Of a stretch of DNA of 47,048 bases, positions 1 through 7,209 are shown piece by piece. Numbering within the stretch: the first letter of the stretch is position 1; every line of letters begins with the position of its first letter. The stretch is from an uncultured Treponema sp. GTDB lineage: Bacteria > Spirochaetota > Spirochaetia > Treponematales > Treponemataceae. Below the pieces are notes generated by a model. That model saw only the letters and a list, made by a program, of their open reading frames with translations. It searched no databases and was not told where the DNA came from. Position numbers and translations under genes: made by a program. The stretch spans positions 1 to 47,048 of the forward strand of contig CALFIX010000060.1 in the NCBI GenBank assembly GCA_937877515.1. The letters are read 5' to 3'.

Positions 1-1062
1 ACGTATTTTCTTTCAGATCATTACTACATGGGCAGAAGTTATCTGGCTCCCAGTATGCAGGCGGTGATTGACCCGATTGAGGAAGTCAGACAAGTTCTGA
101 TAGATTCTGATGCTCCAATGGAAGTTGACGATCTTTGCGCCACACTTTCGCACATAAGCAGGAACCGAATTTTAGCAATTTTAAGTACCAATGGCGAATT
201 TGTGCGAAACAGCAAGGGAGCATATTTTTATGCGGATTGTTTGAAACTTACTAAAGAAGAGTTAGATGGCATTGCTGATATTATCAGAGTTACTGTTTCT
301 GAGCAAAAATTTATGAGTGGAACCGAGCTGTACGAAGCCATACGGAAAAAATATCCGGAAACGTTTGAAAAAAATGCTGCATACTCTCTGATAGGCTGGC
401 GTGATTCATTAAAGTACAGGTTAAGCAAACATTTTTCTTTTATGGGTAACATAATCAGCCGACATAAAGCTGCGTTATCTATGAGTGATGTTTTTGCAAA
501 TTTTGCAAAAACGCAAAAGCATTTTACCTTGGACGAACTTGACAAGTTTGCAGAAAGCTTGAGCTCTAATGGTGTCGGCGGTTATATCAGCGCGGGTTAT
601 CCGAATGTTGAACGGATAAGTTACAGAGATTTTGTTCCTAAAAATGAGGTTCATTTTAAGGTGAAGCAAACAGATGCTGCTCTTGGGCGTCTTTGTAAGG
701 GAAATTATATGCCGTTAAGTGCTGTATCTGAATCCGGAATATTGCCAGATGCTTCCCATCCCTGGACAGTATATTTGTTAGAGCAGTATGTGGCTTTTTA
801 TAGTAAGGATTTTTATTTGCAACATGGAGGCTTTGGCAAAAATAATGCCACGGGCGCTATGGTGAAACGTACATTTTGGCTGGAAACATTTGATGATTTT
901 ATAGCTGAGGTGCTTTTTGCCGAGGATGTTCCTCTTGAAAAACAAGCGGCTTTGAACTATCTTGCTGAGCATGGCTACATTGCCAGACGGACTTATACTA
1001 ATCTTGAAACATTACTCATCAATGCAAGAGCCAAAAGAAACCAGAAGAAGGAGACCAACTGA
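1..1062 (+). CDS. HTH-type protein, 5' end outside window (probable defence-island gene)
   Basis: The reading frame is open to the first base of the window, and the first ATG (base 28) has no ribosome site, so the gene very probably begins outside. The visible 353 residues look like repeated helix-turn-helix or winged-helix units: the stretch after IDPIEEVRQVL, the LTKEELDGIADIIR segment and the MSDVFANFAKTQKHFTLDEL segment each read as small helical DNA-binding modules. No catalytic motif is visible. It abuts the next ORF (ATG inside the TGATG overlap at 1060-1064), so the two were co-transcribed. From memory, sigma-factor-like HTH proteins occur beside PAPS-reductase-like proteins in phage-defence loci; this is family knowledge and not proved here. 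The function is unknown. Confidence 0.6.
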   Translation, partial: TYFLSDHYYMGRSYLAPSMQAVIDPIEEVRQVLIDSDAPMEVDDLCATLSHISRNRILAILSTNGEFVRNSKGAYFYADCLKLTKEELDGIADIIRVTVSEQKFMSGTELYEAIRKKYPETFEKNAAYSLIGWRDSLKYRLSKHFSFMGNIISRHKAALSMSDVFANFAKTQKHFTLDELDKFAESLSSNGVGGYISAGYPNVERISYRDFVPKNEVHFKVKQTDAALGRLCKGNYMPLSAVSESGILPDASHPWTVYLLEQYVAFYSKDFYLQHGGFGKNNATGAMVKRTFWLETFDDFIAEVLFAEDVPLEKQAALNYLAEHGYIARRTYTNLETLLINARAKRNQKKETN

Positions 1063-1268
1063 TGTATTCATACACATGGGATGCTGAAACCGGCGGTTTG
1101 TTATTGAACAGTACGCCGCTTGGCTTTAGCAAGGAGCCGCGGCCAGTTTATTATAAAGAATTAGATTTGCTTGGCTTTGATCAGTATTGGCAATATGAAA
1201 AAAATGATACGTATCCTTATATGTGGGCAGAAGCAAACAACTATTTTTACAGGGGCAGGTTCTGCTAA
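1062..1268 (+). pseudogene. PAPS-reductase-like protein, truncated after the N-terminal region
   Basis: The 68-codon ORF overlaps the previous stop (TGATG) and starts MYSYTWDAETGG, followed by FSKEPRPVYYKELDLLGF and YMWAEANNYFYRG. This matches my memory of the N-terminus of large phosphoadenosine-phosphosulfate-reductase-like proteins found with phage-defence genes (relatives of DndC or BrxP); such proteins run to several hundred residues and carry an SGGKDS PP-loop further on. That part is absent: after base 1259 the frame reads only FC and stops, because the sequence has become the antisense of the icd 3' end. It is therefore a broken gene, or an assembly artefact joining two loci. The naming rests on recalled N-terminal similarity only. 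Confidence 0.5.
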
Positions 1269-2393
1269 CTTTGCAAGGTCTCCTGTCATAATTCCGTCTT
1301 CTATTGTTCCAAGAGTTGCTTTTTCCAGGCGATGAGCAAAATCTGCTAAGTCTGGAGTTCCGTCCAATTCTGCACGTTTTGCAAGGGCTCCTGTCCAGGC
1401 AAAAATTGTTGCAACAGGGTTAGTGCTTGTCTTTTCGCCCTTTAAGTAGCGATAGTAATGCTTTTGAACAGTTCCGTGGCTTGCCTCGTATTCAAACTCA
1501 CCATTGGGAGAAACAAGAACACTTGTCATCATTGCAAGACTTCCGCAGGCACTTGCAATCATGTCGCTCATAACGTCTCCGTCGTAGTTCTTACATGCCC
1601 AGAGGAAACCTCCGTCTGTTTTCATAACACGGGCAACTGCGTCGTCAATCAAAGTGTAAAAGTATTCAATGCCCTTTGCTTCAAACTTAGACTTAAATTC
1701 TTCGTCATAGATTCTCTGGAAAATTGCCTTAAAGTTTCCGTCGTAAGTTTTACTGATTGTGTCTTTTGCACCAAGCCAAACACTCACGCCCTGGTCAAGA
1801 GCATAGTTAAAAGAGCAGCGGGCAAAACTTTCAATAGAGGCGTCTAAGTTATGAATTCCCTGAATGATTCCAGGCCCCTTCATTTCCATAATTGTCTTTC
1901 TGATTTCTTTTCCATCTTCACCAGTAAAAACAAGTTCCGCCTTACCGGCACAAGGAGTTTTTATCTCGCAGTTCTTGTAAACGTCTCCGTAACCATGGCG
2001 ACCCAAAACGATTGGCTTTTTCCAGCTCTTTACATTTGGCTGAATGTTCTTAACAAAAATTGGTGCACGGAAAATTGTACCGTCAAGTTCACCGCGTAAA
2101 ATTCCGTTCGGACTAGGAGTAAGATGAGTTAACTTGTATTCTTCCATGCGGGCAGCGTTACTTGTAATGGTTGCACACTTTACGCCGACGCCAAGACGCT
2201 TAATTGCAGCAGCAGCCTCGTAGGTAATTTTGTCATCAGTTTTGTCGCGTTCAACAAGACCTAAGTCGTAGTATTCTGTTTTTAATTCTACAAAAGGTTC
2301 CAAAAGTTTTTCTTTAATAAGCTTCCAAAGTACGCGAGTCATTTCATCGCCGTCTAACTCTGCAATTGCATTTTTCATCTGAATTTTTGCCAT
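1161..2393 (-). CDS. icd: NADP-dependent isocitrate dehydrogenase with aberrant C-terminus
   Basis: This enzyme oxidatively decarboxylates isocitrate to 2-oxoglutarate in the cytoplasm and makes NADPH. It belongs to the eukaryote-like homodimeric group: IAELDGDEMTRVLW at residues 9-22, the TITSNAARMEEY and LTPSPNGILRGELDGT substrate segment, GRHGYGDVYK, the DDAVARVMKTDGGFLWACKNYDGDV metal region (shown here as landmarks), and EASHGTVQKHYY with TSTNPVATIFAWTGAL for NADP. The ATG at 2393 has an AGGAG site. Up to about residue 386 (APVKIVV) it is normal. The last 24 residues (CFCPHIRIRIIF onward) are unlike the family, because the frame runs antisense through the neighbouring PAPS-reductase-like fragment; about a dozen native residues seem lost. 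Whether the protein is real depends on the junction at 1239-1259. Confidence 0.9.
   Translation of the reverse strand: MAKIQMKNAIAELDGDEMTRVLWKLIKEKLLEPFVELKTEYYDLGLVERDKTDDKITYEAAAAIKRLGVGVKCATITSNAARMEEYKLTHLTPSPNGILRGELDGTIFRAPIFVKNIQPNVKSWKKPIVLGRHGYGDVYKNCEIKTPCAGKAELVFTGEDGKEIRKTIMEMKGPGIIQGIHNLDASIESFARCSFNYALDQGVSVWLGAKDTISKTYDGNFKAIFQRIYDEEFKSKFEAKGIEYFYTLIDDAVARVMKTDGGFLWACKNYDGDVMSDMIASACGSLAMMTSVLVSPNGEFEYEASHGTVQKHYYRYLKGEKTSTNPVATIFAWTGALAKRAELDGTPDLADFAHRLEKATLGTIEDGIMTGDLAKLAEPAPVKIVVCFCPHIRIRIIFFILPILIKAKQI
1239..1259. other. Breakpoint shared by two truncated genes
   Basis: These 21 bases encode NYFYRGR in the plus-strand PAPS-reductase-like frame and, read on the minus strand, PAPVKIV of isocitrate dehydrogenase. 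Both readings are as expected for their family, yet both genes go wrong immediately beyond. Such a short segment valid in both genes is what a k-mer-based mis-join gives; a true microhomology-mediated deletion would look the same. Confidence 0.65.
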
Positions 2394-2477
2394 TTGTCTT
2401 TCTCCTGAAAAAGTAAATCAATTTTTTTACTTGTTAGAGAGTATACAAAATTTGAGGTTAGTAGGCAAGAAAATAGT

Positions 2478-2520
2478 TTTTAATGTGTAGTTTATCTTTA
2501 CGTTAAACCACACATTAAAC
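2478..2520 (-). terminator. Stem-loop after the 2535-3095 gene
   Basis: Arms 2479-2494 and 2504-2519 pair over 16 positions; the one A-C mismatch on the plus strand becomes a U-G wobble on the minus strand, and a short U-rich stretch (reading toward 2470) follows. This favours termination of the minus-strand gene ending at 2535, before icd. The U tract is interrupted, so it could be a weak terminator. Confidence 0.5.
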
Positions 2521-2534
2521 AAAAGTAGACTTAG

Positions 2535-3095
2535 TTACAAAGGAAGAAAATATTGGACTCCAAAGAAAAGTTTAGGATATCCAAAGATAATGCTAAAAAT
2601 TGTTCCCAAAGCATCTGATAAGGAATCGTTAGTTTCGTTATCTGATGAAGATGTTCCTGTCATATCAACAATAGAAAGCCATCCTTCAAGACCAAAATCA
2701 AAACCAATCTTTCCTTTTCCTGCCTGCCATATAGGAATTGCACCTCCTATTACAGTGTATGGTGTTACTAGAGCACCTGATTCTGGATTAAAGAAAATAC
2801 CCCCACCTGTGATAAAATATTTGTATCGTAACAAGATATATGGACCACCATAAAGATAGGATTCGTTACCATTTTGTGTGATGTTCCAATAACCTTTACC
2901 ACCAAGAGCTAGAGCTAACTCATTTGAAAACTCATAATCTGCATTTGCATTTATACCCAAGTATGGTTTTAAAATAATGTTTGTAGAAAAGTCTATACCT
3001 GCTGCAAGGTTAAAACCTTGTTCTGCAAAAATTGTTCCAGTAGAAACTGCTAATGAGCAAAGCAGGATTGTTATTTTTTTAGAAAGTCTAAACAT
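2535..3095 (-). CDS. Putative outer-membrane beta-barrel-like protein
   Basis: The 186-residue protein has a clear signal peptide (KKITILLCSLAVSTGTIFA, cleavage probably after FAE) and then alternating aromatic/glycine strands typical of small spirochaete outer-membrane or periplasmic barrels: YLGINANADYEF, LALGGKGYW, YGGPYILLRYKYFITGGGIFF and a C-terminal FFGVQYFLPL ending in an aromatic-rich strand. I do not recognise a named family. The start is set by TAAGGAGGC seven bases before ATG, with a strong promoter upstream at 3118-3146. It stands alone, divergent from the ABC exporter genes and followed by a stem-loop, so it is probably monocistronic. The serine/asparagine-rich loop near residues 147-160 may be surface exposed. 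Its function is unknown. Confidence 0.7.
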   Translation of the reverse strand: MFRLSKKITILLCSLAVSTGTIFAEQGFNLAAGIDFSTNIILKPYLGINANADYEFSNELALALGGKGYWNITQNGNESYLYGGPYILLRYKYFITGGGIFFNPESGALVTPYTVIGGAIPIWQAGKGKIGFDFGLEGWLSIVDMTGTSSSDNETNDSLSDALGTIFSIIFGYPKLFFGVQYFLPL

Positions 3096-3117
3096 ATAAG
3101 CCTCCTTATATATCTAA

Positions 3118-3146
3118 ATTATAAGACAGTTTTCCTGATTTGTCAT
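3118..3146 (-). promoter_or_regulatory. Sigma-70-like promoter of the 2535-3095 gene
   Basis: On the minus strand ATGACA (3141-3146), a 17-base spacer and a perfect TATAAT (3118-3123) precede a short leader that contains the AAGGAGG site. Transcription would begin near 3111. Confidence 0.7.
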
Positions 3147-3180
3147 TTAAATAGCTTAATAAGCTAGCGGAGGCAAAAAA

Positions 3181-3288
3181 ATGCCTGTAGATTTTAGTTT
3201 AATGAATTTTCTTGAAATAAAAATTATACTGCATTATGCTTTATTTACCAGATATAGAAAAATCCGGAGGACAGGATGCTTGAAATAA
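3181..3288 (+). CDS. 35-residue leader ORF upstream of the ABC exporter
   Basis: The ATG at 3181 has a perfect GGAGG (3169-3173) with a 7-base spacer, better than many real genes here. The product starts MPVDFSLMNFLEIKIILHY and has a hydrophobic middle and a very basic tail (RYRKIRRTGCLK). Its stop lies 13 bases inside the ATPase gene that starts at 3276, so translation of the two could be coupled, or the ORF could act as a regulatory leader peptide. A 6-bp dyad (3152-3157 with 3161-3166) lies just upstream. No homology is recognised; it may be a chance ORF with a good ribosome site. Confidence 0.4.
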   Translation: MPVDFSLMNFLEIKIILHYALFTRYRKIRRTGCLK

Positions 3289-3992
3289 AGAACCTCTCAA
3301 AAAGTTATGGCAAGAAAACAAAGGCTGTAGTCAATGTGAACCTTAAAATTGAAGCCGGAGATATTTTTGGTTTTATCGGTCATAACGGTGCTGGAAAAAG
3401 TACAACCATAAAAGCTGTAGTGGGCGTTCTTGATTTTTCTGAAGGCGAAATATTTATAGACGGTCATTCTGTGAAAACTGAGCCCATGGCCTGTAAAGAA
3501 ATTACCGCTTATATTCCGGATAATCCTGATCTGTACGAATATCTTACCGGCATTCAGTATCTGAATTTTATAGCTGACGTTTTTAAAGTTTCAAAATCAG
3601 ACAGGGAAGAGAGAATCAGAAAGTATGCAGAAATGTTTGAAATTACTTCTGCACTTGGCGACATGATTTCTTCTTACTCTCACGGCATGAAGCAGAAGGT
3701 TGCAATTATTTCTGCTCTTATTCATAATCCGCGCCTTATTGTGCTGGATGAACCTTTTGTTGGTCTGGACCCGAAAGCTGCCATTACGTTAAAAAATATC
3801 ATGAAGGAAATGTGTGCAAAAGGAAGTGCAATCTTCTTTTCTACACATGTTCTTGAAGTGGCTCAGAAACTGTGCAATAAAATTGCCATCATAAAGTCTG
3901 GAAAGATTGTAGCCTCCGGAAATACAGAAGAACTTACCGGCGACAAATCTCTTGAAGAAGTGTTTATGGAGGTGGTTGAGCATGCAGAGTAA
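3276..3992 (+). CDS. ABC transporter ATP-binding protein
   Basis: This 238-residue nucleotide-binding subunit should power the membrane protein encoded immediately downstream. The Walker A motif GHNGAGKST lies at residues 35-43, the Q-loop near ITAYIPDNPD, the signature is YSHGMKQK (about residues 131-138, with HG in place of the usual GG), Walker B is LIVLDEP followed by the D-loop FVGLDP, and the switch His is in FSTHVLEVA. The short length and C-terminal EEVFMEVVE tail resemble the DrrA/CcmA-type exporter group. A CCGGAGG site sits upstream of the ATG, which overlaps the small leader ORF. The last codons overlap the next gene by 11 bases, so the two are a translationally coupled pair. Substrate cannot be read from the sequence. 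Confidence 0.85.
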   Translation: MLEIKNLSKSYGKKTKAVVNVNLKIEAGDIFGFIGHNGAGKSTTIKAVVGVLDFSEGEIFIDGHSVKTEPMACKEITAYIPDNPDLYEYLTGIQYLNFIADVFKVSKSDREERIRKYAEMFEITSALGDMISSYSHGMKQKVAIISALIHNPRLIVLDEPFVGLDPKAAITLKNIMKEMCAKGSAIFFSTHVLEVAQKLCNKIAIIKSGKIVASGNTEELTGDKSLEEVFMEVVEHAE

Positions 3993-5577
3993 CGTCCTCT
4001 TAAAAAATCTCCTGCTTTCTTCAAGCACCATAAATAAAATCCGCTACGAAAAAGACAAAAAGCTGCGCGGTAAATACACCGGAAGTCTTGTGGGTCTTAT
4101 TATTCTGGATATACTCGTTCTGTTTTACTGTGTGCTTTCTTCCATTGGTCTGGGGGCAACAGGCTTAACTCAGTACATTCCTGCTCTTTGTGCATTAAGC
4201 GTTTCGTTTCTGGAATTCTTTCTGTGTATTTTTAAAACAAGCGGATATATTTTTTCTGTGCATGATTACGAGATGATTATGTCTCTTCCAATCCCTGCAA
4301 AAAAAATTGTTGCTTCACGATTTATGTACATGTACATAAAGAATATTTCGTGGGTGTTTTTAATTTCTGTCCCTATGATGGTGTCTTACGGAATTTTTGC
4401 ATCTCCTTCGTTTCTTGTGTATCCGCTTTGGCTTGTGCTCACATTCTTTCTGCCGATGATTCCAATGCTTCTAGCCACACTTATTGGCTCACTGATAGCA
4501 GCTCTTGGGGCGCGTGCCCGTCATAAAACTATTGTGCAGACTGTACTCACTTTTGCATTCGTTTTGTTTATTTTTGCGCTCAGGTTTATAGTAGAAAATG
4601 TGTTTTCAGAAGGTAAGCTGGAAGAAGCAATGCAGCAGGTTGCTTTGTCCTTGGATAAAATGAAAACTGTTTATGCGCCTGCAGTGTGGTTTGAAAAATC
4701 AGTTTCAGAACTGACTGTTTTGTATGCACTGCTTTTTGTTGCAGTTTCGCTTGCTGTGTTTGAAATTGTATTTCTGGTAATCAGCAGATTTTATAAATCC
4801 ATTGTGAGCCGCCTTATGTCCTGTGCAGCCAGCAGAAATTATTCTGTGAAAAAATTGGAATCCAGTTCTGTGGCTTCGGCTGTAGCGTTCAAAGAATTCA
4901 GATGCATGATGGGCTCTACAAATTACATGGTGAACATGGGGCTGGGCCTTATTCTGTGTGCCATTCTTACGCTTGCATGTGTGTTTATAGGATTTGACAA
5001 CATAATTAAATTCTTTACTCATAATGCACCTTTCGATTCTGCAATTCTTATTCCTGCAGTTCCGCTTATAGTTTTCTTCTGTCTGGGAATGACCAGTACA
5101 ACGAGTGTGTCTTATTCTCTAGAAGGAAAAAATCTGTGGATTACAAAAAGCCTTCCGGTTTTGCTTCGGGAACTTGTGAACGGAAAGATGCTTTTTAATC
5201 TGTATCTGTTTGTGCCGATGGGTATTGTCTGCAACTTTATTGTGGCAATGAGTGCTAAGGCTAGTATTCCTGAAACTGCGCTCTGTGTACTTTGCGGAGT
5301 ATTTCAGTGTTTGTATGCAACTGCATGGGGTATGCTTTGTAATCTGCTTCTTCCGAAAATGGATTGGAAAAATGACATTGAAGTTATAAAGCAGGGGGCT
5401 TCAAGTGCTCTTTATATGTTGCCCAATATGTTTCTGACTATGGGGCTTGGCGTGCTCTCTGTTGTGGTGGGTATGAAGACAGGTTCTGTGGTTTCCATTC
5501 TTCTTCTTACAGCACTTTATGCTGTCCTGACACTGATTTCCTGGACAGGTGTTCTTGTCAGGACAGCCAGAATGTAA
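3982..5577 (+). CDS. ABC transporter permease (about 12 membrane segments)
   Basis: The protein has many hydrophobic segments: LVGLIILDILVLFYCVLSS near the start, IPALCALSVSFLEFFLCIF, WVFLISVPMMVSYGIF, a long central block, and a C-terminal pair ending in LTLISWTGVLVRTARM. The ATG at 3982 (MQSNVLLKNLLL) is preferred over one 10 codons upstream because it follows GGAGG at 3969-3973 and overlaps the ATPase gene by 11 bases. It gives 531 residues. A soluble-looking region between the two membrane halves contains YSVKKLESSSVASAVAFKEF. The architecture fits large two-half ABC exporters of low-GC bacteria and treponemes, with unknown cargo. Its stop directly abuts the stop of the convergent map gene with no base between. 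Confidence 0.8.
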   Translation: MQSNVLLKNLLLSSSTINKIRYEKDKKLRGKYTGSLVGLIILDILVLFYCVLSSIGLGATGLTQYIPALCALSVSFLEFFLCIFKTSGYIFSVHDYEMIMSLPIPAKKIVASRFMYMYIKNISWVFLISVPMMVSYGIFASPSFLVYPLWLVLTFFLPMIPMLLATLIGSLIAALGARARHKTIVQTVLTFAFVLFIFALRFIVENVFSEGKLEEAMQQVALSLDKMKTVYAPAVWFEKSVSELTVLYALLFVAVSLAVFEIVFLVISRFYKSIVSRLMSCAASRNYSVKKLESSSVASAVAFKEFRCMMGSTNYMVNMGLGLILCAILTLACVFIGFDNIIKFFTHNAPFDSAILIPAVPLIVFFCLGMTSTTSVSYSLEGKNLWITKSLPVLLRELVNGKMLFNLYLFVPMGIVCNFIVAMSAKASIPETALCVLCGVFQCLYATAWGMLCNLLLPKMDWKNDIEVIKQGASSALYMLPNMFLTMGLGVLSVVVGMKTGSVVSILLLTALYAVLTLISWTGVLVRTARM

Positions 5578-6375
5578 TTACCAGGAACTTCCCTTCAGGC
5601 AGGAACATCCGTTGTAGTCCAGGTCTGTTAAGATTTCTGTGTGGTCGTCAAATATTGCAACAGTGTGCTCTTCGTGGCAGCTCCATGAACCGTCTGCAGT
5701 GAATACGTTCCATTCGCTTTCTTCGTCGCCTGTAATTACGTCGGCAGTACCTTCATTTATCATAGGTTCTATGGCAATTACCATGCCCTTTTGTAAACGT
5801 GGGTTTGCTCCGTGGAAAGGATAATTGTTTGGAATGCTGGGGTCTTCGTGAACATCAAGACCCACTCCGTGTCCGCAGTAGTCATAAACTACGCCATAGC
5901 CGTTCTGGTTCTGACAGATTTCTGTTACAGCTTTTGCAATGTCGCTTAAACGGTTTCCTTTTACAGCCGCTCCGATTCCTGCAAGCAGGCTTTCGCGGGT
6001 TACACGGACAAGCTTCCTGTGCTCTGGTTTTACGTTTCCAACCATAACTGTGTGGCAGCTGTCAGAAATGTAGCCGTCCAGGTTTATGCCTATATCTAAA
6101 GAAACTAAGTCTCCGTCTTTAACAAAGCGTTTTTTTGAAGGTATGCCGTGAATGACCTGGTTGTTAATGCTTATGCATGCACAGCCGGGAAAGCCTTCTG
6201 AATACCAGGCCGGTTTTCCGCCGTGTTTACGTACGAACTCTACGCACCAGTCGTCAATTTCTTTTGTGCTTACTCCCGGCTTTACGCGCGGAATAATTTC
6301 ATTAAATAAGTCTGCAAGCTCGTGGCAGCTTTTTCTGATTTTTGCAATCTGATCGTCGTTTTTTAGTCTTATCAT
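5578..6375 (-). CDS. map: Methionine aminopeptidase, type I
   Basis: This enzyme removes the initiator methionine from new proteins. The pita-bread-fold metal ligands are all visible: D94 (SLDIGINLDG), D105 (SDSCHT), H169 (GHGVGLDVHE), E203 (AIEPM) and E236 (EEHTVA); the substrate-contacting H76 is in QVIHGIPS. At 265 residues it is close to the usual 250-265. The insertion ITGDEESEWNVFTADGSW before the last ligand occurs in type I enzymes. A C-terminal tail with CSC (about residues 257-259) is unusual for the family and might be a metal or redox feature. It starts after AGGAG 27 bases downstream of the J-domain gene, suggesting one transcription unit. It converges with the ABC permease gene with no spacer for a terminator. 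Confidence 0.92.
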   Translation of the reverse strand: MIRLKNDDQIAKIRKSCHELADLFNEIIPRVKPGVSTKEIDDWCVEFVRKHGGKPAWYSEGFPGCACISINNQVIHGIPSKKRFVKDGDLVSLDIGINLDGYISDSCHTVMVGNVKPEHRKLVRVTRESLLAGIGAAVKGNRLSDIAKAVTEICQNQNGYGVVYDYCGHGVGLDVHEDPSIPNNYPFHGANPRLQKGMVIAIEPMINEGTADVITGDEESEWNVFTADGSWSCHEEHTVAIFDDHTEILTDLDYNGCSCLKGSSW

Positions 6376-6401
6376 ATATGTTCTCCTATTGTTACCTAAG
6401 T

Positions 6402-7157
6402 TTATTTTTTAAGCCTCAGCGCTTCTTCTCTGCAGATTCTGGCAGTGTTTCTGTCTCCAATGCGCTCGTAAACTTCTGCCATTTTTGTTAAAAAGAAAGA
6501 GTCTTCTGCGTTTCCGAATTTTAACTCCAGAGCTCTTTCCCATGCGTCAAGTGCAAGTTCTTCAGGAACGGAACCTTCAATGTTGTATTTTAAGACATGG
6601 AGTGCCAGATCCTTTACTTCGGGGAAGAAGAATTTAAAGTAGTTAAAGTTGTATTCCATTTGAATTATCTGGTCTAAGAGAATTATTGCATCATAGTATT
6701 CCTGCCTGAGCACAAGCTCTTCTGCCAGAATAAAACCATAGTCCATAAAATCTTCGCGGGTAAACCATTTGGAAAGTCTAAAGTTCTGGTCTTTCATGTT
6801 CATGCCCTTGAATTCTGCTACAGCATCGTCTTCTCTGCCATGAACCAGGTCATAGAAAATCAGTTTTGCATTGCTTTCTTCATCATTTCTTTCCAGAAGC
6901 CATTTTCTGTAGTCGAAAGAAGAATATTTCTTTTTTCTCTGAGGACCATACTGTTTGTAAGCTGTGGACTCGTCAAAAAGCGAGCGTGATTTTACGTCTG
7001 AAAGCGTTTTGTAAGCATCCACAAGTTCCCGGAAGGTCTCTGCATCAGCATGGGTAATATCCGGGTGGAGGAGTTTAGCTTTCTTTCTGTATGCCCGGCG
7101 GATTTCGGATGCACTTGCATACCGGCTTACGCCCAGCACTTCATAACAGTCACGCAT
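6402..7157 (-). CDS. J-domain protein with helical C-terminal region
   Basis: The N-terminal 65 residues are a J-domain (CYEVLGVSRYASASEIRRAY, HPD at residues 31-33, FRELVDAYKTLSD) that would stimulate an Hsp70 ATPase. The remaining 185 residues lack the Gly/Phe linker and zinc motifs of true DnaJ and are helix-rich, with a TPR-like end (EDSFFLTKMAEVYERIGDRNTARICREEALRLKK in pieces). It is therefore a specialised type III J-protein. The ATG has no clear Shine-Dalgarno site; a TTGCTA/TACACT promoter-like pair ends 9 bases upstream. It lies 26 bases before map in the same direction. Its client is unknown. Confidence 0.8.
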   Translation of the reverse strand: MRDCYEVLGVSRYASASEIRRAYRKKAKLLHPDITHADAETFRELVDAYKTLSDVKSRSLFDESTAYKQYGPQRKKKYSSFDYRKWLLERNDEESNAKLIFYDLVHGREDDAVAEFKGMNMKDQNFRLSKWFTREDFMDYGFILAEELVLRQEYYDAIILLDQIIQMEYNFNYFKFFFPEVKDLALHVLKYNIEGSVPEELALDAWERALELKFGNAEDSFFLTKMAEVYERIGDRNTARICREEALRLKK

Positions 7158-7166
7158 AGTTAGTGC

Positions 7167-7195
7167 AGTGTAACGTTTTTTCTATCTTTTAGCAA
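7167..7195 (-). promoter_or_regulatory. Candidate promoter of the J-domain/map unit
   Basis: On the minus strand TTGCTA (7190-7195), a 17-base spacer and TACACT (7167-7172) end nine bases before the ATG, so the mRNA would have almost no leader. Each hexamer matches consensus at 4 of 6 positions, so this is modest support. Confidence 0.35.
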
Positions 7196-7209
7196 ACGGA
7201 TTTTAAGGC

